Shown: positions 32,532 through 43,257, numbered from the stretch's first letter. The stretch is DNA of 64,000 nt from Lederbergia citri (GCF_018343625.1 NZ_JAGYPG010000001.1:912342-976341); one strand, 5' to 3'. Program-made: numbers and translations. The notes: generated by a model not told the origin, from the letters alone.

Positions 32532-33500
32532 CTAATTCATAGCTACTTCTTTTTTAAGTGAGCTTAATCTCTCTTGTACTTCTTCCTCTGTAAGGCCATG
32601 TTCTTTAATATACATATTTCTTGGATGAACTCGACATTCATCTGTACAGCTTCTCATATATTTATGCTCGTTTTCTTCTGAGCAAAGGAATTGTCTATTA
32701 CATTCTGGGTTGGCGCAGTTTACATATCGCTCACAAGGAGTGCCATCAAAATAATCACGCCCAACCACAACATGCTCTTTCTGATTTATAGGAACAGCGA
32801 TTCTTTGGTCGAATACATAACATTGACCGTCCCAAAGCTCCCCTTGAACTTCTGGATCTTTTCCGTAGGTGACGATTCCTCCGTGTAGCTGTGAAACATC
32901 TTCAAAGCCTTCTTTTAGAAGCCAACCTGAGAATTTTTCACAACGAATGCCACCTGTACAGTATGTTAGTATTTTTTTTCCTTCTAACTGCTGTTTATTT
33001 TCTCTTACCCAATTAGGCAAATCACGAAATGTTTCGATGTCTGGACGAATGGCACCACGAAAATGTCCTAAATCAAATTCATAGTCATTCCGAGCATCTA
33101 AAACAACTGTATTTTCATCTTGCATCGCTTCGTAAAATTCTTTCGGATTTAAATATTTCCCTGTAATTTGATGAGGATCGATATCGTCTTCTAAACGAAG
33201 TGTTACCAATTCCGGACGTGGACGAACGTGCATTTTTTTGAAAGCATGCCCGTCAGCTTCATCAATTTTAAATACCATTGTCTCAAAACGTGGATCTTTT
33301 TTCATTTCATTCATATATGTTTCTGTTTGATCCCAAGTGCCAGAAACGGTTCCGTTAATTCCTTCAGTTGCGACTAAAATACGTCCTTTTAGACCAAGTT
33401 CCTTACAAAATGCTAAATGATTTATAGCAAATTCCTCAGGATCTTCAATATGGACATATTGATAGTACAATAATACCCTATACTTTTGATTTTCTGACAT
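32532..33500 (-). CDS. trhO: tRNA uridine(34) hydroxylase (rhodanese-type TrhO)
   Basis: This 322-residue protein hydroxylates U34 of tRNAs using oxygen, the first step to 5-methoxyuridine. An N-terminal acylphosphatase-like part (about 1-95) precedes a rhodanese domain with active-site Cys in [14 protein letters not shown]-terminal Cys-rich part ([22 protein letters not shown] and CTDECRVHP) is also typical of the family. ATG 33500 has AGGTGGT upstream. Confidence 0.92.
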   Translation of the reverse strand: MSENQKYRVLLYYQYVHIEDPEEFAINHLAFCKELGLKGRILVATEGINGTVSGTWDQTETYMNEMKKDPRFETMVFKIDEADGHAFKKMHVRPRPELVTLRLEDDIDPHQITGKYLNPKEFYEAMQDENTVVLDARNDYEFDLGHFRGAIRPDIETFRDLPNWVRENKQQLEGKKILTYCTGGIRCEKFSGWLLKEGFEDVSQLHGGIVTYGKDPEVQGELWDGQCYVFDQRIAVPINQKEHVVVGRDYFDGTPCERYVNCANPECNRQFLCSEENEHKYMRSCTDECRVHPRNMYIKEHGLTEEEVQERLSSLKKEVAMN

Positions 33501-33726
33501 GACAAAATACCACCTATCATCTTATATTTGCAAGATATAAACGTGTTTAGGAGGATATAATTTCGGATTATTTCCGAAGATATACACTTTATTCTTACTC
33601 ATGGTATTTTACAGTTTACATAAAAAAAAATCAAGATTGAACTTACTTCCAATTTTCCGATGTAAAATATTTTTCTTTTCTACTAGAAAATAATTAAGTT
33701 ATAATAAATATATAGATTTTTTAATA

Positions 33727-33912
33727 GTGTCTAGCTCCAGCGCCTATCGACTAGCAAACTTCTTGTCCTTCTCCCTACGATAAGGAAGCCAGATTCGCCT
33801 TGTTGGCTCATCGTGTTTCCTTTATCTCCGACTAACACCGCCAAGTCGTGTGGCGAGGTCCGTGGACCCACATCCTGTGGTCCTGTACGTCGATGAGCAA
33901 GGAGCTTGCACT
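33727..33912 (-). repeat. dispersed repeat, copy B (inverted)
   Basis: Read on the minus strand, this matches 60521-60730 and the outer parts of 13365-13693, including the CCACAGGATGTGG hairpin and the ends AGCGCC-like and GGCGCT. It is the most diverged and shortest copy. It ends about 20 bases before the start of the YitT-type gene, so it may contain or replace that gene's promoter. The remaining 5' part of the trhO-YitT gap (33501-33726) shows nothing else I recognise. Confidence 0.8.
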
Positions 33913-33932
33913 TCTCTAGAAAGGATGATGAA

Positions 33933-34823
33933 ATGAACGATGCTGAGAAATTAGTAGAGACAGTTAGACATAAAAAGTTACCTAGGAAAATACTTCTTAT
34001 TCGCACCCTCCTCGTAACAATTGGCGCTGCTTTAATGGCGGTTGCTCTCGAATTATTCCTCGTTCCCAACCACATTTTAGATGGGGGAATAACTGGTATA
34101 TCCATTATCATAGCTCATTTTACTGGTTGGCGTCTTGGAATTATTATATTTGCACTAAATCTTCCATTTATTTATATAGGTTACAAACAAATTGGAAAAA
34201 CATTTGCTTTGACTACCTTATACGGTATTTTTATTTTATCCGTAACTTCCATTTTCCTCCATAACATGATTGTCGTTACCGACGATTTGTTGTTAGACAC
34301 TGTTTTTGGCGGAATTATTCTTGGGACTGGTGTTGGTATTGTCATTCGGTATGGAGGATCATTAGATGGCACTGAAGTTCTATCCATCTTGCTCAATAAT
34401 AAACTTCCCTTCTCTGTCGGCGAAATCATCATGTTTTTTAATTTCTTTATTTTTACAACTGCAGGGTTTGTTTTTAGCTGGGAACGTGCAATGTACTCTA
34501 TTATTACTTATTTTATTGCATTTAAAGTAATAGACATTGTCGTAGAAGGATTGGATGAATCAAAATCAGCATGGATCATTACAGAAAAAGCAGAAGAAAT
34601 TGGAGATGCCATTCTGGCAAGACTTGGAAGAGGTGTTACGTATTTAAAAGGTGAAGGTGCTTATACTGGCGATGACAAAAAAGTTATCTTTTGTGTCTTA
34701 ACACGATTAGAAGAAGCAAAATTAAAATCAATTATTGAAGAGCTCGACAGCGACGCCTTTCTTGCGATAGCTAATATATCAGAGGTTCGCGGTGGACGTT
34801 TCAGGAAAAAGCATATTCATTGA
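33933..34823 (+). CDS. YitT-family membrane protein
   Basis: This 296-residue protein has five to six membrane segments (about 25-180) and a C-terminal soluble DUF2179 domain (about 215-285, SKSAWIITEKAEEIGDAIL and KKVIFCVLTR). The family signature LDGGITGISIII and GGSLDGTEVLSI are visible. It belongs to the YitT/YqfU/YpjC group of Bacillus, function unknown. ATG 33933 follows AAAGGATG; the longer frame starts in the repeat. Confidence 0.85.
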   Translation: MNDAEKLVETVRHKKLPRKILLIRTLLVTIGAALMAVALELFLVPNHILDGGITGISIIIAHFTGWRLGIIIFALNLPFIYIGYKQIGKTFALTTLYGIFILSVTSIFLHNMIVVTDDLLLDTVFGGIILGTGVGIVIRYGGSLDGTEVLSILLNNKLPFSVGEIIMFFNFFIFTTAGFVFSWERAMYSIITYFIAFKVIDIVVEGLDESKSAWIITEKAEEIGDAILARLGRGVTYLKGEGAYTGDDKKVIFCVLTRLEEAKLKSIIEELDSDAFLAIANISEVRGGRFRKKHIH

Positions 34824-34852
34824 AAAAAGCTGTCCAATCGGACAGCTTTCGT
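34823..34852. terminator. bidirectional terminator
   Basis: AAAGCTGTCC and GGACAGCTTT pair around AATC, between converging genes. Confidence 0.85.
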
Positions 34853-36088
34853 TTATGCATTTAACTCTCGTACCTGTCTATCACTTGGAAGTAACCATGT
34901 TAAAACTCCAATAATCGGTAGAAAACTACATACGACCATGACAAATTTAATACTGAATATATCAGCTAAAGTTCCAAAAAACACTGCTCCAACAGCTCCC
35001 ATCCCGAAAGCAAATCCTACAATAAGTCCGGAAACCATACCGATTTTTTTCGGAACAAGCTCTTGCGCATAAACAACTGTAACACTAAAGCTCGATGTTA
35101 TGATGAAGCCTATTAGGAAAAATAGCGGTATTACCCAACCAAGGGATACGTAAGGCAAAATCAATGTAAGTGGTGCAGCCCCAGCCATAGAGAGAAAAAT
35201 GATATTTCTCATTCCAAATCTGTCCGCAAGCGGTCCTCCAAAAAAGGTTCCCAGCACTCCAGCAAACATAAAAATAAATACATATAATTGTGCTTCTTTT
35301 ATTGTTAGTCCATAATCCTTTATTAAGTAAAATTGATAAAAGTTCCCAATTCCTGCAGAATACCATGAACGAGCAATGACTAAAAAGACGAGTAATCCTA
35401 TTGCCGCTTTTATTTTTGGATGAATGGGCGTTCCATTTGTTCCTTTTTGTCGTTTAACTGGTTTAAAAACTTCCAGTTCAAGCTGTGATTTATACCAATT
35501 TGACACAAATAAAAGAAGCAAAACACCCATTAACGCAACTAAAGTGAATCCGAGTGCGCCTTTTTGGCCAAAACGGACAAAAATAAAAGCAGTAAAGACA
35601 GGAGCTAACGATTGTCCAAAATTCCCCCCGACTTGATAGATGGACTGTGCCAACCCTCTTCTTGCTCCAGCTGCCATATATGAAACTCTCGATCCTTCTG
35701 GATGAAACACTGCAGATCCAAGACCGATAAAAAATACTGAAGCTAAAATAACGTAAAAATTGGGGGATAATCCAAATCCAACCAAACCTACCATACTTAA
35801 AAACATTCCAATTGGCAAAAGAAATGGAGATGGTTTTCGATCTGCAAAATATCCCAAAACCGGCTGCATAACAGAAGATGTCATATTTAAAACAAATGCT
35901 ATCCAACCAATTTGTGCATATGATAAGTTTAATGTTTTTTCAAAAATTGGATTCATTGCAGGGACAACTGACTGAATGGCATCATTAAAAAGATGTCCGC
36001 CGCTTATTGCAAATAAAACTCCATAAACAGTCGCCATTTGCGGTATAGCTTTTTGTGTCTTAATATTTTCTGCTTTAGCTGTACTCAT
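34853..36088 (-). CDS. MFS transporter, fosmidomycin-resistance (Fsr) type
   Basis: This 411-residue transporter has about twelve membrane segments. The opening GGHLFNDAIQSVVPAMNP and the ADRKPSPFLLPIGM loop are typical of the Fsr subgroup, which exports small phosphonate antibiotics in some bacteria; in Bacillus the relative is YfnC, function not firmly known. I start it at ATG 36088 behind AAGAGAG. No linked resistance gene is nearby. Confidence 0.82.
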   Translation of the reverse strand: MSTAKAENIKTQKAIPQMATVYGVLFAISGGHLFNDAIQSVVPAMNPIFEKTLNLSYAQIGWIAFVLNMTSSVMQPVLGYFADRKPSPFLLPIGMFLSMVGLVGFGLSPNFYVILASVFFIGLGSAVFHPEGSRVSYMAAGARRGLAQSIYQVGGNFGQSLAPVFTAFIFVRFGQKGALGFTLVALMGVLLLLFVSNWYKSQLELEVFKPVKRQKGTNGTPIHPKIKAAIGLLVFLVIARSWYSAGIGNFYQFYLIKDYGLTIKEAQLYVFIFMFAGVLGTFFGGPLADRFGMRNIIFLSMAGAAPLTLILPYVSLGWVIPLFFLIGFIITSSFSVTVVYAQELVPKKIGMVSGLIVGFAFGMGAVGAVFFGTLADIFSIKFVMVVCSFLPIIGVLTWLLPSDRQVRELNA

Positions 36089-36190
36089 ATATACATCTCT
36101 CTTTCTAAATAAAAACGAAAATGGTATGTAAGTAATTATACAATACCATTCTATTAATGACACTTCATAATATTTTACTAGATTTTTATA

Positions 36191-36712
36191 TTATCTATTA
36201 TTACCACCAAAATTAGAAAATAAATCTTTGTAAAAAAAGACAATAAAATCGTCTACTTGTGTATGTAAAAAAACAGGATAATTTGTTTCTATTGGAAACC
36301 AACTAATGACTGTTTGTATATTCTTCAATCTATTTAATAAAGATAAATCTTCTTTATTTCGAATCATAACAGCTTTTGGATATGGAGACTTTTTATATCC
36401 TTCCACTAATATGAGATCTAATTCAAAACGGTGATACACTTGGATTATATCTTCAAGCCCCCAATCGTCTTTAGGTGCTTCAATAAGTAAGGTCCCTTCT
36501 CCTGCCACACTGGAAACAATAGAACCTGCACGGCTATGACGATTCGAATCTTTGTTTAAATTAGGAAGGTCAATAGGGCCACCATGCCCATGATGCTTGA
36601 TCGTACCGATTCTCAAGCCTTTTTCATTACCTGCTTTAATCAGTTTCTCTATTAATGTCGTTTTCCCACTATTTTGGAATCCTACAATTTGGAAAACTTT
36701 GCTTCCACCCAC
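36191..36712 (-). CDS. mobB: molybdopterin-guanine dinucleotide biosynthesis protein MobB
   Basis: This 173-residue P-loop protein supports the GTP-dependent step of molybdenum cofactor maturation. Walker A is GFQNSGKTTLIEKL, followed by TIKHHGHGG, and the late LDLILVEGYKKSPYPK block is typical of MobB. It starts with GTG 36712 behind AAGGAAG and overlaps moeA by 31 bases. The start codon is close to but inside the moeA frame, so translation is coupled. Confidence 0.9.
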   Translation of the reverse strand: MGGSKVFQIVGFQNSGKTTLIEKLIKAGNEKGLRIGTIKHHGHGGPIDLPNLNKDSNRHSRAGSIVSSVAGEGTLLIEAPKDDWGLEDIIQVYHRFELDLILVEGYKKSPYPKAVMIRNKEDLSLLNRLKNIQTVISWFPIETNYPVFLHTQVDDFIVFFYKDLFSNFGGNNR

Positions 36713-37971
36713 GGCTCATCACTTCCTTGTTGATCATCAAGTAAAAAAAGCTCAACATGATCACCTTTCATATAGCCCCTTGTTCCACCAGGAAGAATGA
36801 TTAAACAATCCGCCCAAGCTAGGGATGTGACAACCCCTGACTTATCTAAACCTACGGGCTCAACAAATACTTGTCCATTCTCGTAAACAATTTTCCCGCG
36901 GACAAATCTGCTGAATGGGTTCGGTTTTGGAAAATCATTTTTTAAGGTACCACTTATAATACGTAAAAATGGTTGCTCAGAACGAAGCCAATATCGAATG
37001 TATGGACGTACAAATAATTCAAAACCAATATAGCAGGCTGATGGATTTCCTGACAGCCCGAATAACAATTTCCCGTCTTTTTCTGCGCAGCTCGTTACAC
37101 TCCCTGGTCGCATCGCAATTTTATTAAATAAAAGATTTGCTCCTAAACGCCGATAAATTTCGGGCAAATAATCATAATCTCCTACTGAAACCCCGCCAGT
37201 TGTAATTAATACATCACATTCATCTATTGCTTGCTTAATCATTTCTGTTAGCTTGTCTATATTATCTGAAATTGACCCGTATCGTTTATAGCGTGCGCCA
37301 ACTCTTAATATTTGCGATTCTATCATATAGCCGTTACTATTGCGGATCTTTCCAGGAACTAAATCTTCATCGGGATTTAACAGCTCACTTCCAGTCGCAA
37401 TAATACCAATAAATGGGCTGCTTGATACTTTTACTTTGCTGTATCCGAAAGTCGCAAGCAATGCTTTTATTCCAGGATTAATCGCAGCCCCTCTATTGAT
37501 GAGTGGACTCCCTTTTTTAGTATCCTCACCTTGAAAGGAAATATTATCTCCTTCATTTAAAGAACGTTTAATCGAAATACTCGTTCCTTCACTGCCCTTC
37601 TCTTCCTTGGTCAACTCTAGCATCATAACACAGTCTGCACCTTTTGGAATTTGCGCTCCGGTCATAATTCTAATCGCTTCCATATTTCCAACTTTAAATG
37701 GACTTACTTGCCCCGCACCAATTTCATCGATTACTTTAAAGGTTAACGGATTCTCTCTTGATGCATTTTTAGTATCTTTGGCCCGTAAAGCAAATCCGTC
37801 ATAAGGAGAGCGATCAAATGGCGGTACGTCGTGGTCAGCTACTAAAGGCTCAGCTAAAAATCTGCCATCACAATCATCTAAGGAAATGAGTTCAATATCC
37901 CCGTGTTTTTTATATTTCATTACATTCTCAATTGCATCTTTTACCCAAATTGGTTTTCTTCGTTCAACCAT
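36682..37971 (-). CDS. moeA: molybdopterin molybdenumtransferase MoeA
   Basis: This 429-residue enzyme inserts molybdenum into adenylated molybdopterin. Visible blocks are DVPPFDRSPYDGFALRA, MTGAQIPKGADCVMM, IATGSELL, LITTGGVSVGDYDY and FGLSGNPSACYIGFELF, all standard for MoeA, in the expected order. ATG 37971 follows GAGGAGGTG, 20 bases after the stop of moaA. The operon order is moaA-moeA-mobB. Confidence 0.94.
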   Translation of the reverse strand: MVERRKPIWVKDAIENVMKYKKHGDIELISLDDCDGRFLAEPLVADHDVPPFDRSPYDGFALRAKDTKNASRENPLTFKVIDEIGAGQVSPFKVGNMEAIRIMTGAQIPKGADCVMMLELTKEEKGSEGTSISIKRSLNEGDNISFQGEDTKKGSPLINRGAAINPGIKALLATFGYSKVKVSSSPFIGIIATGSELLNPDEDLVPGKIRNSNGYMIESQILRVGARYKRYGSISDNIDKLTEMIKQAIDECDVLITTGGVSVGDYDYLPEIYRRLGANLLFNKIAMRPGSVTSCAEKDGKLLFGLSGNPSACYIGFELFVRPYIRYWLRSEQPFLRIISGTLKNDFPKPNPFSRFVRGKIVYENGQVFVEPVGLDKSGVVTSLAWADCLIILPGGTRGYMKGDHVELFLLDDQQGSDEPWVEAKFSKL

Positions 37972-37991
37972 TGTACGCACCTCCTCTTTCA

Positions 37992-38996
37992 TTAACCTCC
38001 AATATAGGACATTTCAATTTTTTTAGATGATGAGACAGAACCTATTACTCTTTCGTCTGAATAACGATCATTTCTATTTTGCCAAATTCCACTTATTTCG
38101 TTCAATATTTGTTCGTCATCATCAATATTTCGTAAGAGTGATTTTAAGTCATGCCCTTTTGCTGCAAATAGGCATGTATAAAATTTTCCATCTGCCGAGA
38201 TTCTTGCCCGAGTACATGTTGAACAGAAAGATTCAGAGACAGATGTAATAAATCCTACTTCTGTTTCACTATCTTTATATTTATAACGTTTCGCTACTTC
38301 TCCATAATAATTAGAATCAACGGGTTTTAACGTAAAGTGCTCGGATAGAAGATCATAGATTTCTTTTTTTGTAACTACTTGATTCCAATTCCATCCATTT
38401 GTATTTCCAACATCCATATACTCGATGAATCGTAACGTAATTCCCATATCTCGAAAATGTTTTGCCATCGGAATAATTTGACTGTCATTAACTCCTTTTT
38501 GAACTACCATATTAACTTTAACGGAAAATCCCGTATTTAATGCTGTTTCGATACCTCTTAAAACAACATCCGATTTAACTCCTCGACCATTCATCTTTTG
38601 GAAAATTTCATTATCTAAAGCATCTAGACTAATATTCAATCGTCGTAGTCCTGCCTCGTATAATTCTTTCGACTGTTTGACAAGCAAAACTCCGTTCGTA
38701 GTTAACCCAATATCTGTTATGCCTTCAATTTCATTAAGCTTTGAAATTAACAATGCGATATTTTTTCGCATTAATGGCTCTCCGCCCGTTATTCTTAGCT
38801 TTTTTACACCGAGTTTGCTAAATATACGGGCCAATCTTTCAATCTCTTCAAATGATAAAATTTCATCTTTATTTAAAAATTTAAAATCAGGTCCAAATAT
38901 TTCAGCTGGCATGCAATACTGACAACGAAAATTACATTTATCCGTAACAGATATTCTGAGATCATGCAGTGGACGTCTTAGTTTGTCTATAATCAT
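37992..38996 (-). CDS. moaA: GTP 3',8-cyclase MoaA
   Basis: This radical SAM enzyme starts molybdenum cofactor synthesis from GTP. The 334-residue protein has the SAM cluster CNFRCQYC and a second cluster in [22 protein letters not shown], and it ends in Gly-Gly as MoaA should. ATG 38996 is preferred to an upstream TTG, which would abut the AGGGG site. It is the first gene of the moaA-moeA-mobB operon. The other Moco genes (moaB, moaC, moaD, moaE, mobA) are not in the window. Confidence 0.94.
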   Translation of the reverse strand: MIIDKLRRPLHDLRISVTDKCNFRCQYCMPAEIFGPDFKFLNKDEILSFEEIERLARIFSKLGVKKLRITGGEPLMRKNIALLISKLNEIEGITDIGLTTNGVLLVKQSKELYEAGLRRLNISLDALDNEIFQKMNGRGVKSDVVLRGIETALNTGFSVKVNMVVQKGVNDSQIIPMAKHFRDMGITLRFIEYMDVGNTNGWNWNQVVTKKEIYDLLSEHFTLKPVDSNYYGEVAKRYKYKDSETEVGFITSVSESFCSTCTRARISADGKFYTCLFAAKGHDLKSLLRNIDDDEQILNEISGIWQNRNDRYSDERVIGSVSSSKKIEMSYIGG

Positions 38997-39141
38997 TCTA
39001 CAGATCAACCCCTATCTGACTTACATTTTTTTCATTGTATCATTTTCACTCTAATATCACTAATAATGATAATATGAGTAAGTGACAATATTCGACCATT
39101 ATTATAAAATATACGTATTGTTCTTGAAGGGATGGAGATTG

Positions 39142-39858
39142 ATGAAAAAGGCGCATCTCCTTTTTATCTTATTCGTTTTTACAGCAATATTTCTTACAAA
39201 TAAACATTCATATGCTGAAACAGTGCCTAAGCCAGTCGGTGATATATATGTACAAGATTTTGCAAATATTTTAAATGCAGCACAAAAGAAAGAGTTAATA
39301 AAGCTCGGGACACATCTGGATAAAGAATCCGAATCGCAAATTGCTGTTTTAACCGTTAATTCCCTTGAACATATTCCAGTAGGGGAATTCGCTTCAAAAG
39401 CTATGAAAGAGTATGAATTAGGAAATCAAACAGAGGATAACGGGGTTCTTTTGCTGTTTTCTTTAAACGATCGTAAAATATATATTGAAGTAGGCTCGGG
39501 ATTAAAAGATAGATTAAATGATAAATCCATAGGCAAAATTTTGGATACTCACGCGTTGCCTTATTTAGAAAATGGAGAACTATCAGAGGCTATTACGAAT
39601 ACATATAAAAAGCTATTTAATGAAGTTGCAGCTGAATACAAGCTTAAAAAGCGAGTAAAAACTGAAAGCTTCGAATATGGATATAATGATGGAAAGAACC
39701 GTTGGTCTCTTATAATCTTTTTATTTATAGTACTTACAATTATTTATTTAGATTATCGATTTTTAAAGGGAAAGATTATGAAAACAACCCTAAGAATTCT
39801 TGCTGTAATCATAAGAAGAATAGGAAGAAAAATAGTTAAAAATCGATCAAGAATGTAA
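39142..39858 (+). CDS. TPM-domain (YgcG-type) exported membrane protein
   Basis: This 238-residue protein has a signal peptide (about 1-25, ending near SYAE), a TPM_phosphatase domain (about 38-165, starting YVQDFANILNAAQKKEL and including NGVLLLFSLNDRKIYIEVG), and a C-terminal membrane segment (about 195-215). TPM-domain proteins are thought to act on the outer side of membranes; some have phosphatase activity. ATG 39142 has GGGATGG. The usual Gly-rich C-terminal tail of larger YgcG proteins is absent; the tail is short and basic. Confidence 0.8.
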   Translation: MKKAHLLFILFVFTAIFLTNKHSYAETVPKPVGDIYVQDFANILNAAQKKELIKLGTHLDKESESQIAVLTVNSLEHIPVGEFASKAMKEYELGNQTEDNGVLLLFSLNDRKIYIEVGSGLKDRLNDKSIGKILDTHALPYLENGELSEAITNTYKKLFNEVAAEYKLKKRVKTESFEYGYNDGKNRWSLIIFLFIVLTIIYLDYRFLKGKIMKTTLRILAVIIRRIGRKIVKNRSRM

Positions 39859-39879
39859 GGCTGTCTAAGGACAGCCTTA
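39857..39879. terminator. short terminator-like hairpin
   Basis: AAGGCTGTC and GACAGCCTT pair around TAAG between converging genes; the T run is short. Confidence 0.55.
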
Positions 39880-41796
39880 TAATATTGCTCTTAATAGTAA
39901 TTTTTTTAGTAGTGGGAGAAGCAAGTCAGGCAACTCTGCAACAGTCGGAGCAACTAAGCTATAAGGACCATAAATATTTTGGAAAACCTTCCGCTGTTCG
40001 TCCCCTACTCCATTTTGAGAAAGAAAAATATTGAATACTTCAATCCCTTTTTTTCTTGCCTCTGTGACAGCTTCATGAGTGTCCACAATCCCATTTTGGT
40101 CATATCCGTATGCCGCTGGCTCCCCATCTGAAAATACAATTAAAAATTTTTGGTTTTCAATTCTTTTCGATAATCTCTCACCCATTATTCTAATCGCAAA
40201 TCCATCACGATTATCTTCTTCAGGTTCAAGTCCCATTATTTCAGGACCATAATGAGCCATTAAAGATGTTGTAAAATCAATAACTGTCTTAAAATAGTTT
40301 GGTTGTCTAGTTTTCGATGCTTCATTTGCATCTTCCCAGAATCCAGTTACTTCATGAGAAACTCTTACTGATTTCAATGCCTCGTGAAACAATATAATCC
40401 CTTTTTTCGTTTCGTTCATTTTATCTTCCATCGACGCGGAACAATCAATAAGTAAGCTAAAGACAGCATCGATTTCCTTTGATTCATCTAATTTTTTATG
40501 AAAGACCCGAGGCTGTTCTTCGGTAAAAAATCTGATCAACTTTCTATTTAACCTTCCGTATTGTAGATCGGAACGCGGTAAGATTTTTTTATGTTCTAAC
40601 GTAAGATCAATCGATTTCTTCAGTCGTTTTTTATATAACTGAATGTCGTTTTTAAATTGATTATAGTCAGATATTTGTTTAGCGGAAGGAGGCATCTTAG
40701 ATAAAAAAATAGCCTCAGCATGTTTATTTTCCACTCCATATTGTGGACTCCTTCTATTCCCTTCCGTATCTTTTTTATCTTTTGTCTCTAAATTAGAAAA
40801 ATCCTTATTTGACGTTTTCTTAGCGGATCCCTGAACGATAGCTAATGCCTGGTCCCCCGCTTCCCCTTCTCTTGCCTCATTTGTTAGCATGTCTGTTTTT
40901 GTTCCTTGATTTAAATCAAATTGGAGGAATAATTCACCGGGGGTTTTCGTTTCACGGTGCCAAGTTTTTAGTTCTTCTTCAACTATATCTTCTTCACCAC
41001 TGCTTTTTTCATCTGCATCATCGTCGTTAGCAAGTGAATCTTTTCTTTGGAGATCGTCGTAAGGCATTTTTTGCATTTCAATTGTCTGTAAATAAAGATG
41101 GAAATATTCATTCACCATATCCCGATTTACATTTTCTTCTATCACGCCCACAATGGACTTACAAATTTCAGCTATTTCATTAGTTGAAGAAGCATCATAA
41201 AAACGTTCAACTCTACTTCTAATTAATTTGATGAATGACTCCCAATTTTCATTTAAATCAGGTAAAGCAAATATAGGTGTCTCGCTATTCATCATTAAAT
41301 ATATTAAGTTATAAATGGCATCAAGAAAGAGGCTTCTTTCTATATTCACTTTCAGTTGTGTTTCAAAAAAATTGTTGTAAATTTCACGCCTTATTCGAAA
41401 TTCTTTCGTCATTCCAGGACGAGTTTTTTTACATAGTTCTTCTATTCTAATGTCTTCAGCAAGTACAAAAATCTGTTTAGCAAAGCGTGGAATTTTCGTC
41501 GTTTCACACCAATTTCCGTAACGGACAATTACTTGATCTTCTGTATAATACATATTTCCGAATGCTCGTAAAAAAACATCACTTTTCATTCCTGCCCACA
41601 TGATCATTTCAGGACGATGATTCCAAAAATGGCCGACATATATTTTCTTTTCATCTTTACTAAGATATGAATGGACCCGGAACTCAGTATTGTATTCTTG
41701 ATCTTTCGCCAACGTTTTTGTCAAATCGGCCAATTCCATTAATAATAAGGAATCTATTTTTTCGTCATTAAAATCGATAAATCGATACATATTCAT
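39877..41796 (-). CDS. yojO: VWA-domain protein, YojO (NorD-like)
   Basis: This 639-residue protein has a C-terminal von Willebrand factor A domain (about 440-630) with an intact metal-binding MIDAS motif, SLLIDCSASMEDK (DxSxS), and a later FSDGEPAAYG. The middle (about 240-330) is acidic and low complexity. It is encoded 11 bases after the MoxR-type ATPase YojN. MoxR plus VWA pairs are co-chaperones that insert metals or build complexes; the actual client is unknown. ATG 41796 has an AGGTGG site. Confidence 0.87.
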   Translation of the reverse strand: MNMYRFIDFNDEKIDSLLLMELADLTKTLAKDQEYNTEFRVHSYLSKDEKKIYVGHFWNHRPEMIMWAGMKSDVFLRAFGNMYYTEDQVIVRYGNWCETTKIPRFAKQIFVLAEDIRIEELCKKTRPGMTKEFRIRREIYNNFFETQLKVNIERSLFLDAIYNLIYLMMNSETPIFALPDLNENWESFIKLIRSRVERFYDASSTNEIAEICKSIVGVIEENVNRDMVNEYFHLYLQTIEMQKMPYDDLQRKDSLANDDDADEKSSGEEDIVEEELKTWHRETKTPGELFLQFDLNQGTKTDMLTNEAREGEAGDQALAIVQGSAKKTSNKDFSNLETKDKKDTEGNRRSPQYGVENKHAEAIFLSKMPPSAKQISDYNQFKNDIQLYKKRLKKSIDLTLEHKKILPRSDLQYGRLNRKLIRFFTEEQPRVFHKKLDESKEIDAVFSLLIDCSASMEDKMNETKKGIILFHEALKSVRVSHEVTGFWEDANEASKTRQPNYFKTVIDFTTSLMAHYGPEIMGLEPEEDNRDGFAIRIMGERLSKRIENQKFLIVFSDGEPAAYGYDQNGIVDTHEAVTEARKKGIEVFNIFLSQNGVGDEQRKVFQNIYGPYSLVAPTVAELPDLLLPLLKKLLLRAIL

Positions 41797-41807
41797 AAAA
41801 ATACCAC

Positions 41808-42674
41808 CTATACAAATAAGGTTTGTGTTATGTTCATGACAGCAGCTTTTTCCCTTTCTTCCTCCAGTTTATCTGCAATCCCTCTCTGGACTGCACGCAA
41901 AGGCGGCATATAGGTAGCTAAGTCACATGTATCAATTAAAGCCCGTATGGAGGCAGCTTCTTCTGGTATTTGGCCATTTCGGACTTGCGTTATCAAGTCT
42001 TCGGATAATATGACGAATTTCTCAATCATTACCTTATCTTTTAAAATACTCTCATTGAAAAGAACTTCTTTTAATACATCTCCTTGCACATATGGTACTT
42101 CTATAACGACAAATCGATTTTTCAACGCTTCGTTTAGTGGTACAGTACCAATATATCCTTCGTTAATAGCAGCAATGACTCCAAAATGATTTTTCGCGTT
42201 TTCAACAGTTCCGGTAAATGGATTAAAAACCATTCTCCGATAATCCAAAACACTGTTTAAAATAGGCAATGTTTCTGGTTTCGCCATATTAATTTCATCT
42301 ATATACAATAAATGTCCTTGATTCATCGCCTTTACCACTGGACCAGGCACGAATTCAATCGTATTTTGACCATTCTCCTGGCCAATAGTCTTAAAACCAA
42401 GCAATGACTCTGCATCCATATCAACAGAGCAATTGATGCTATGCATCGGCTGCTTGAAAATGTTCGCAAGCGTCTCTGCAAGTTTTGTTTTTCCGGAACC
42501 GGTTGGACCTTTTAATAGCACGTTTTTCCCAAGGGATAACGCTATTATTGCATCTGTTAAAATATAATCATTAGCAGAAATAAATCCGCCTTTGAAATGC
42601 ATCTTTTCATTGCTATTTGTAAAAGAACTACGTCTTTCATCAATCAAGTTTTTTATTACGTCTGGTAAGTTCAT
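41808..42674 (-). CDS. yojN: MoxR-family AAA+ ATPase, YojN (NorQ-like)
   Basis: This 288-residue AAA+ ATPase has Walker [17 protein letters not shown], Walker [14 protein letters not shown] and a sensor-1 like IAAINEGY. It is the partner of the VWA protein YojO. The start is ATG 42674 with AAAGGA. Together the two form a metal-insertion or assembly chaperone pair by family analogy with NorQ/NorD. The organism shows no nitric oxide reductase gene nearby. Confidence 0.88.
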   Translation of the reverse strand: MNLPDVIKNLIDERRSSFTNSNEKMHFKGGFISANDYILTDAIIALSLGKNVLLKGPTGSGKTKLAETLANIFKQPMHSINCSVDMDAESLLGFKTIGQENGQNTIEFVPGPVVKAMNQGHLLYIDEINMAKPETLPILNSVLDYRRMVFNPFTGTVENAKNHFGVIAAINEGYIGTVPLNEALKNRFVVIEVPYVQGDVLKEVLFNESILKDKVMIEKFVILSEDLITQVRNGQIPEEAASIRALIDTCDLATYMPPLRAVQRGIADKLEEEREKAAVMNITQTLFV

Positions 42675-42714
42675 AATGATATTTCCTTTCATAAAACTAT
42701 ATGTTAATAACATA

Positions 42715-42743
42715 TAAAAAAGCCTGCATATCAGCAAGCTTTT
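42715..42743 (-). terminator. terminator after rok
   Basis: On the minus strand GCTTGC, a short loop and GCAGGC precede TTTTTTAT. Confidence 0.7.
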
Positions 42744-42759
42744 CGTCCTCTAATAATAA

Positions 42760-43257
42760 TTAGCCTAGAATTCTTGTTCCTTTATTACGGATAAGATCGT
42801 TTTTTTGATAATAATATAAACCTCTTCCTAGTTTCATAATATTATCATCTGTTTTCTTTATTGTATTCATGAAGGTTGTCATGTTTGCAATTCTAAATCC
42901 AGTACTTTCTTCAATTTGTTTCTGTAGAACCGAGCCTCTTATAGGTGCATCTTGCTCTTTTAAAATCGCGATGGCAGTTTCTCGCATTTTAGTCGTTTTA
43001 CTTCTTCTAGAAGGGCGGCCTTTTCTAGTTTTGGGAGCATTTTCTGAGATGTTTGAAGGCGCTTCGATTATTTTATTATGAGAGTCTATATAATGTATTT
43101 TTTCAGTAGTTGTCTCATCTCTCTCAGACATAGAATCTAATTCTCTAAGTCTATTGAATATTGCGTCTCTTTCGGTTTGTAATTTTGAAAGTAATTGCTC
43201 TTCTGCCTCTTTCATTTGTTCTAATCTCATTTTTAAAGCTAATCTTTCATTAAACAT
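42760..43257 (-). CDS. rok: Rok-type nucleoid-associated repressor
   Basis: This 165-residue protein aligns from end to end with B. subtilis Rok. The N-terminal coiled-coil starts MFNERLALKMRLEQMKEAEE, the neutral linker ends in KGRPSRRSKTTKMRETAI, and the C-terminal winged helix contains IANMTTFMNTIKK. Rok binds AT-rich DNA and silences horizontally acquired genes and competence genes. It is a single gene with its own terminator. Its presence is relevant to the AT-rich element at the left of the window, which could be a target. Confidence 0.88.
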   Translation of the reverse strand: MFNERLALKMRLEQMKEAEEQLLSKLQTERDAIFNRLRELDSMSERDETTTEKIHYIDSHNKIIEAPSNISENAPKTRKGRPSRRSKTTKMRETAIAILKEQDAPIRGSVLQKQIEESTGFRIANMTTFMNTIKKTDDNIMKLGRGLYYYQKNDLIRNKGTRILG

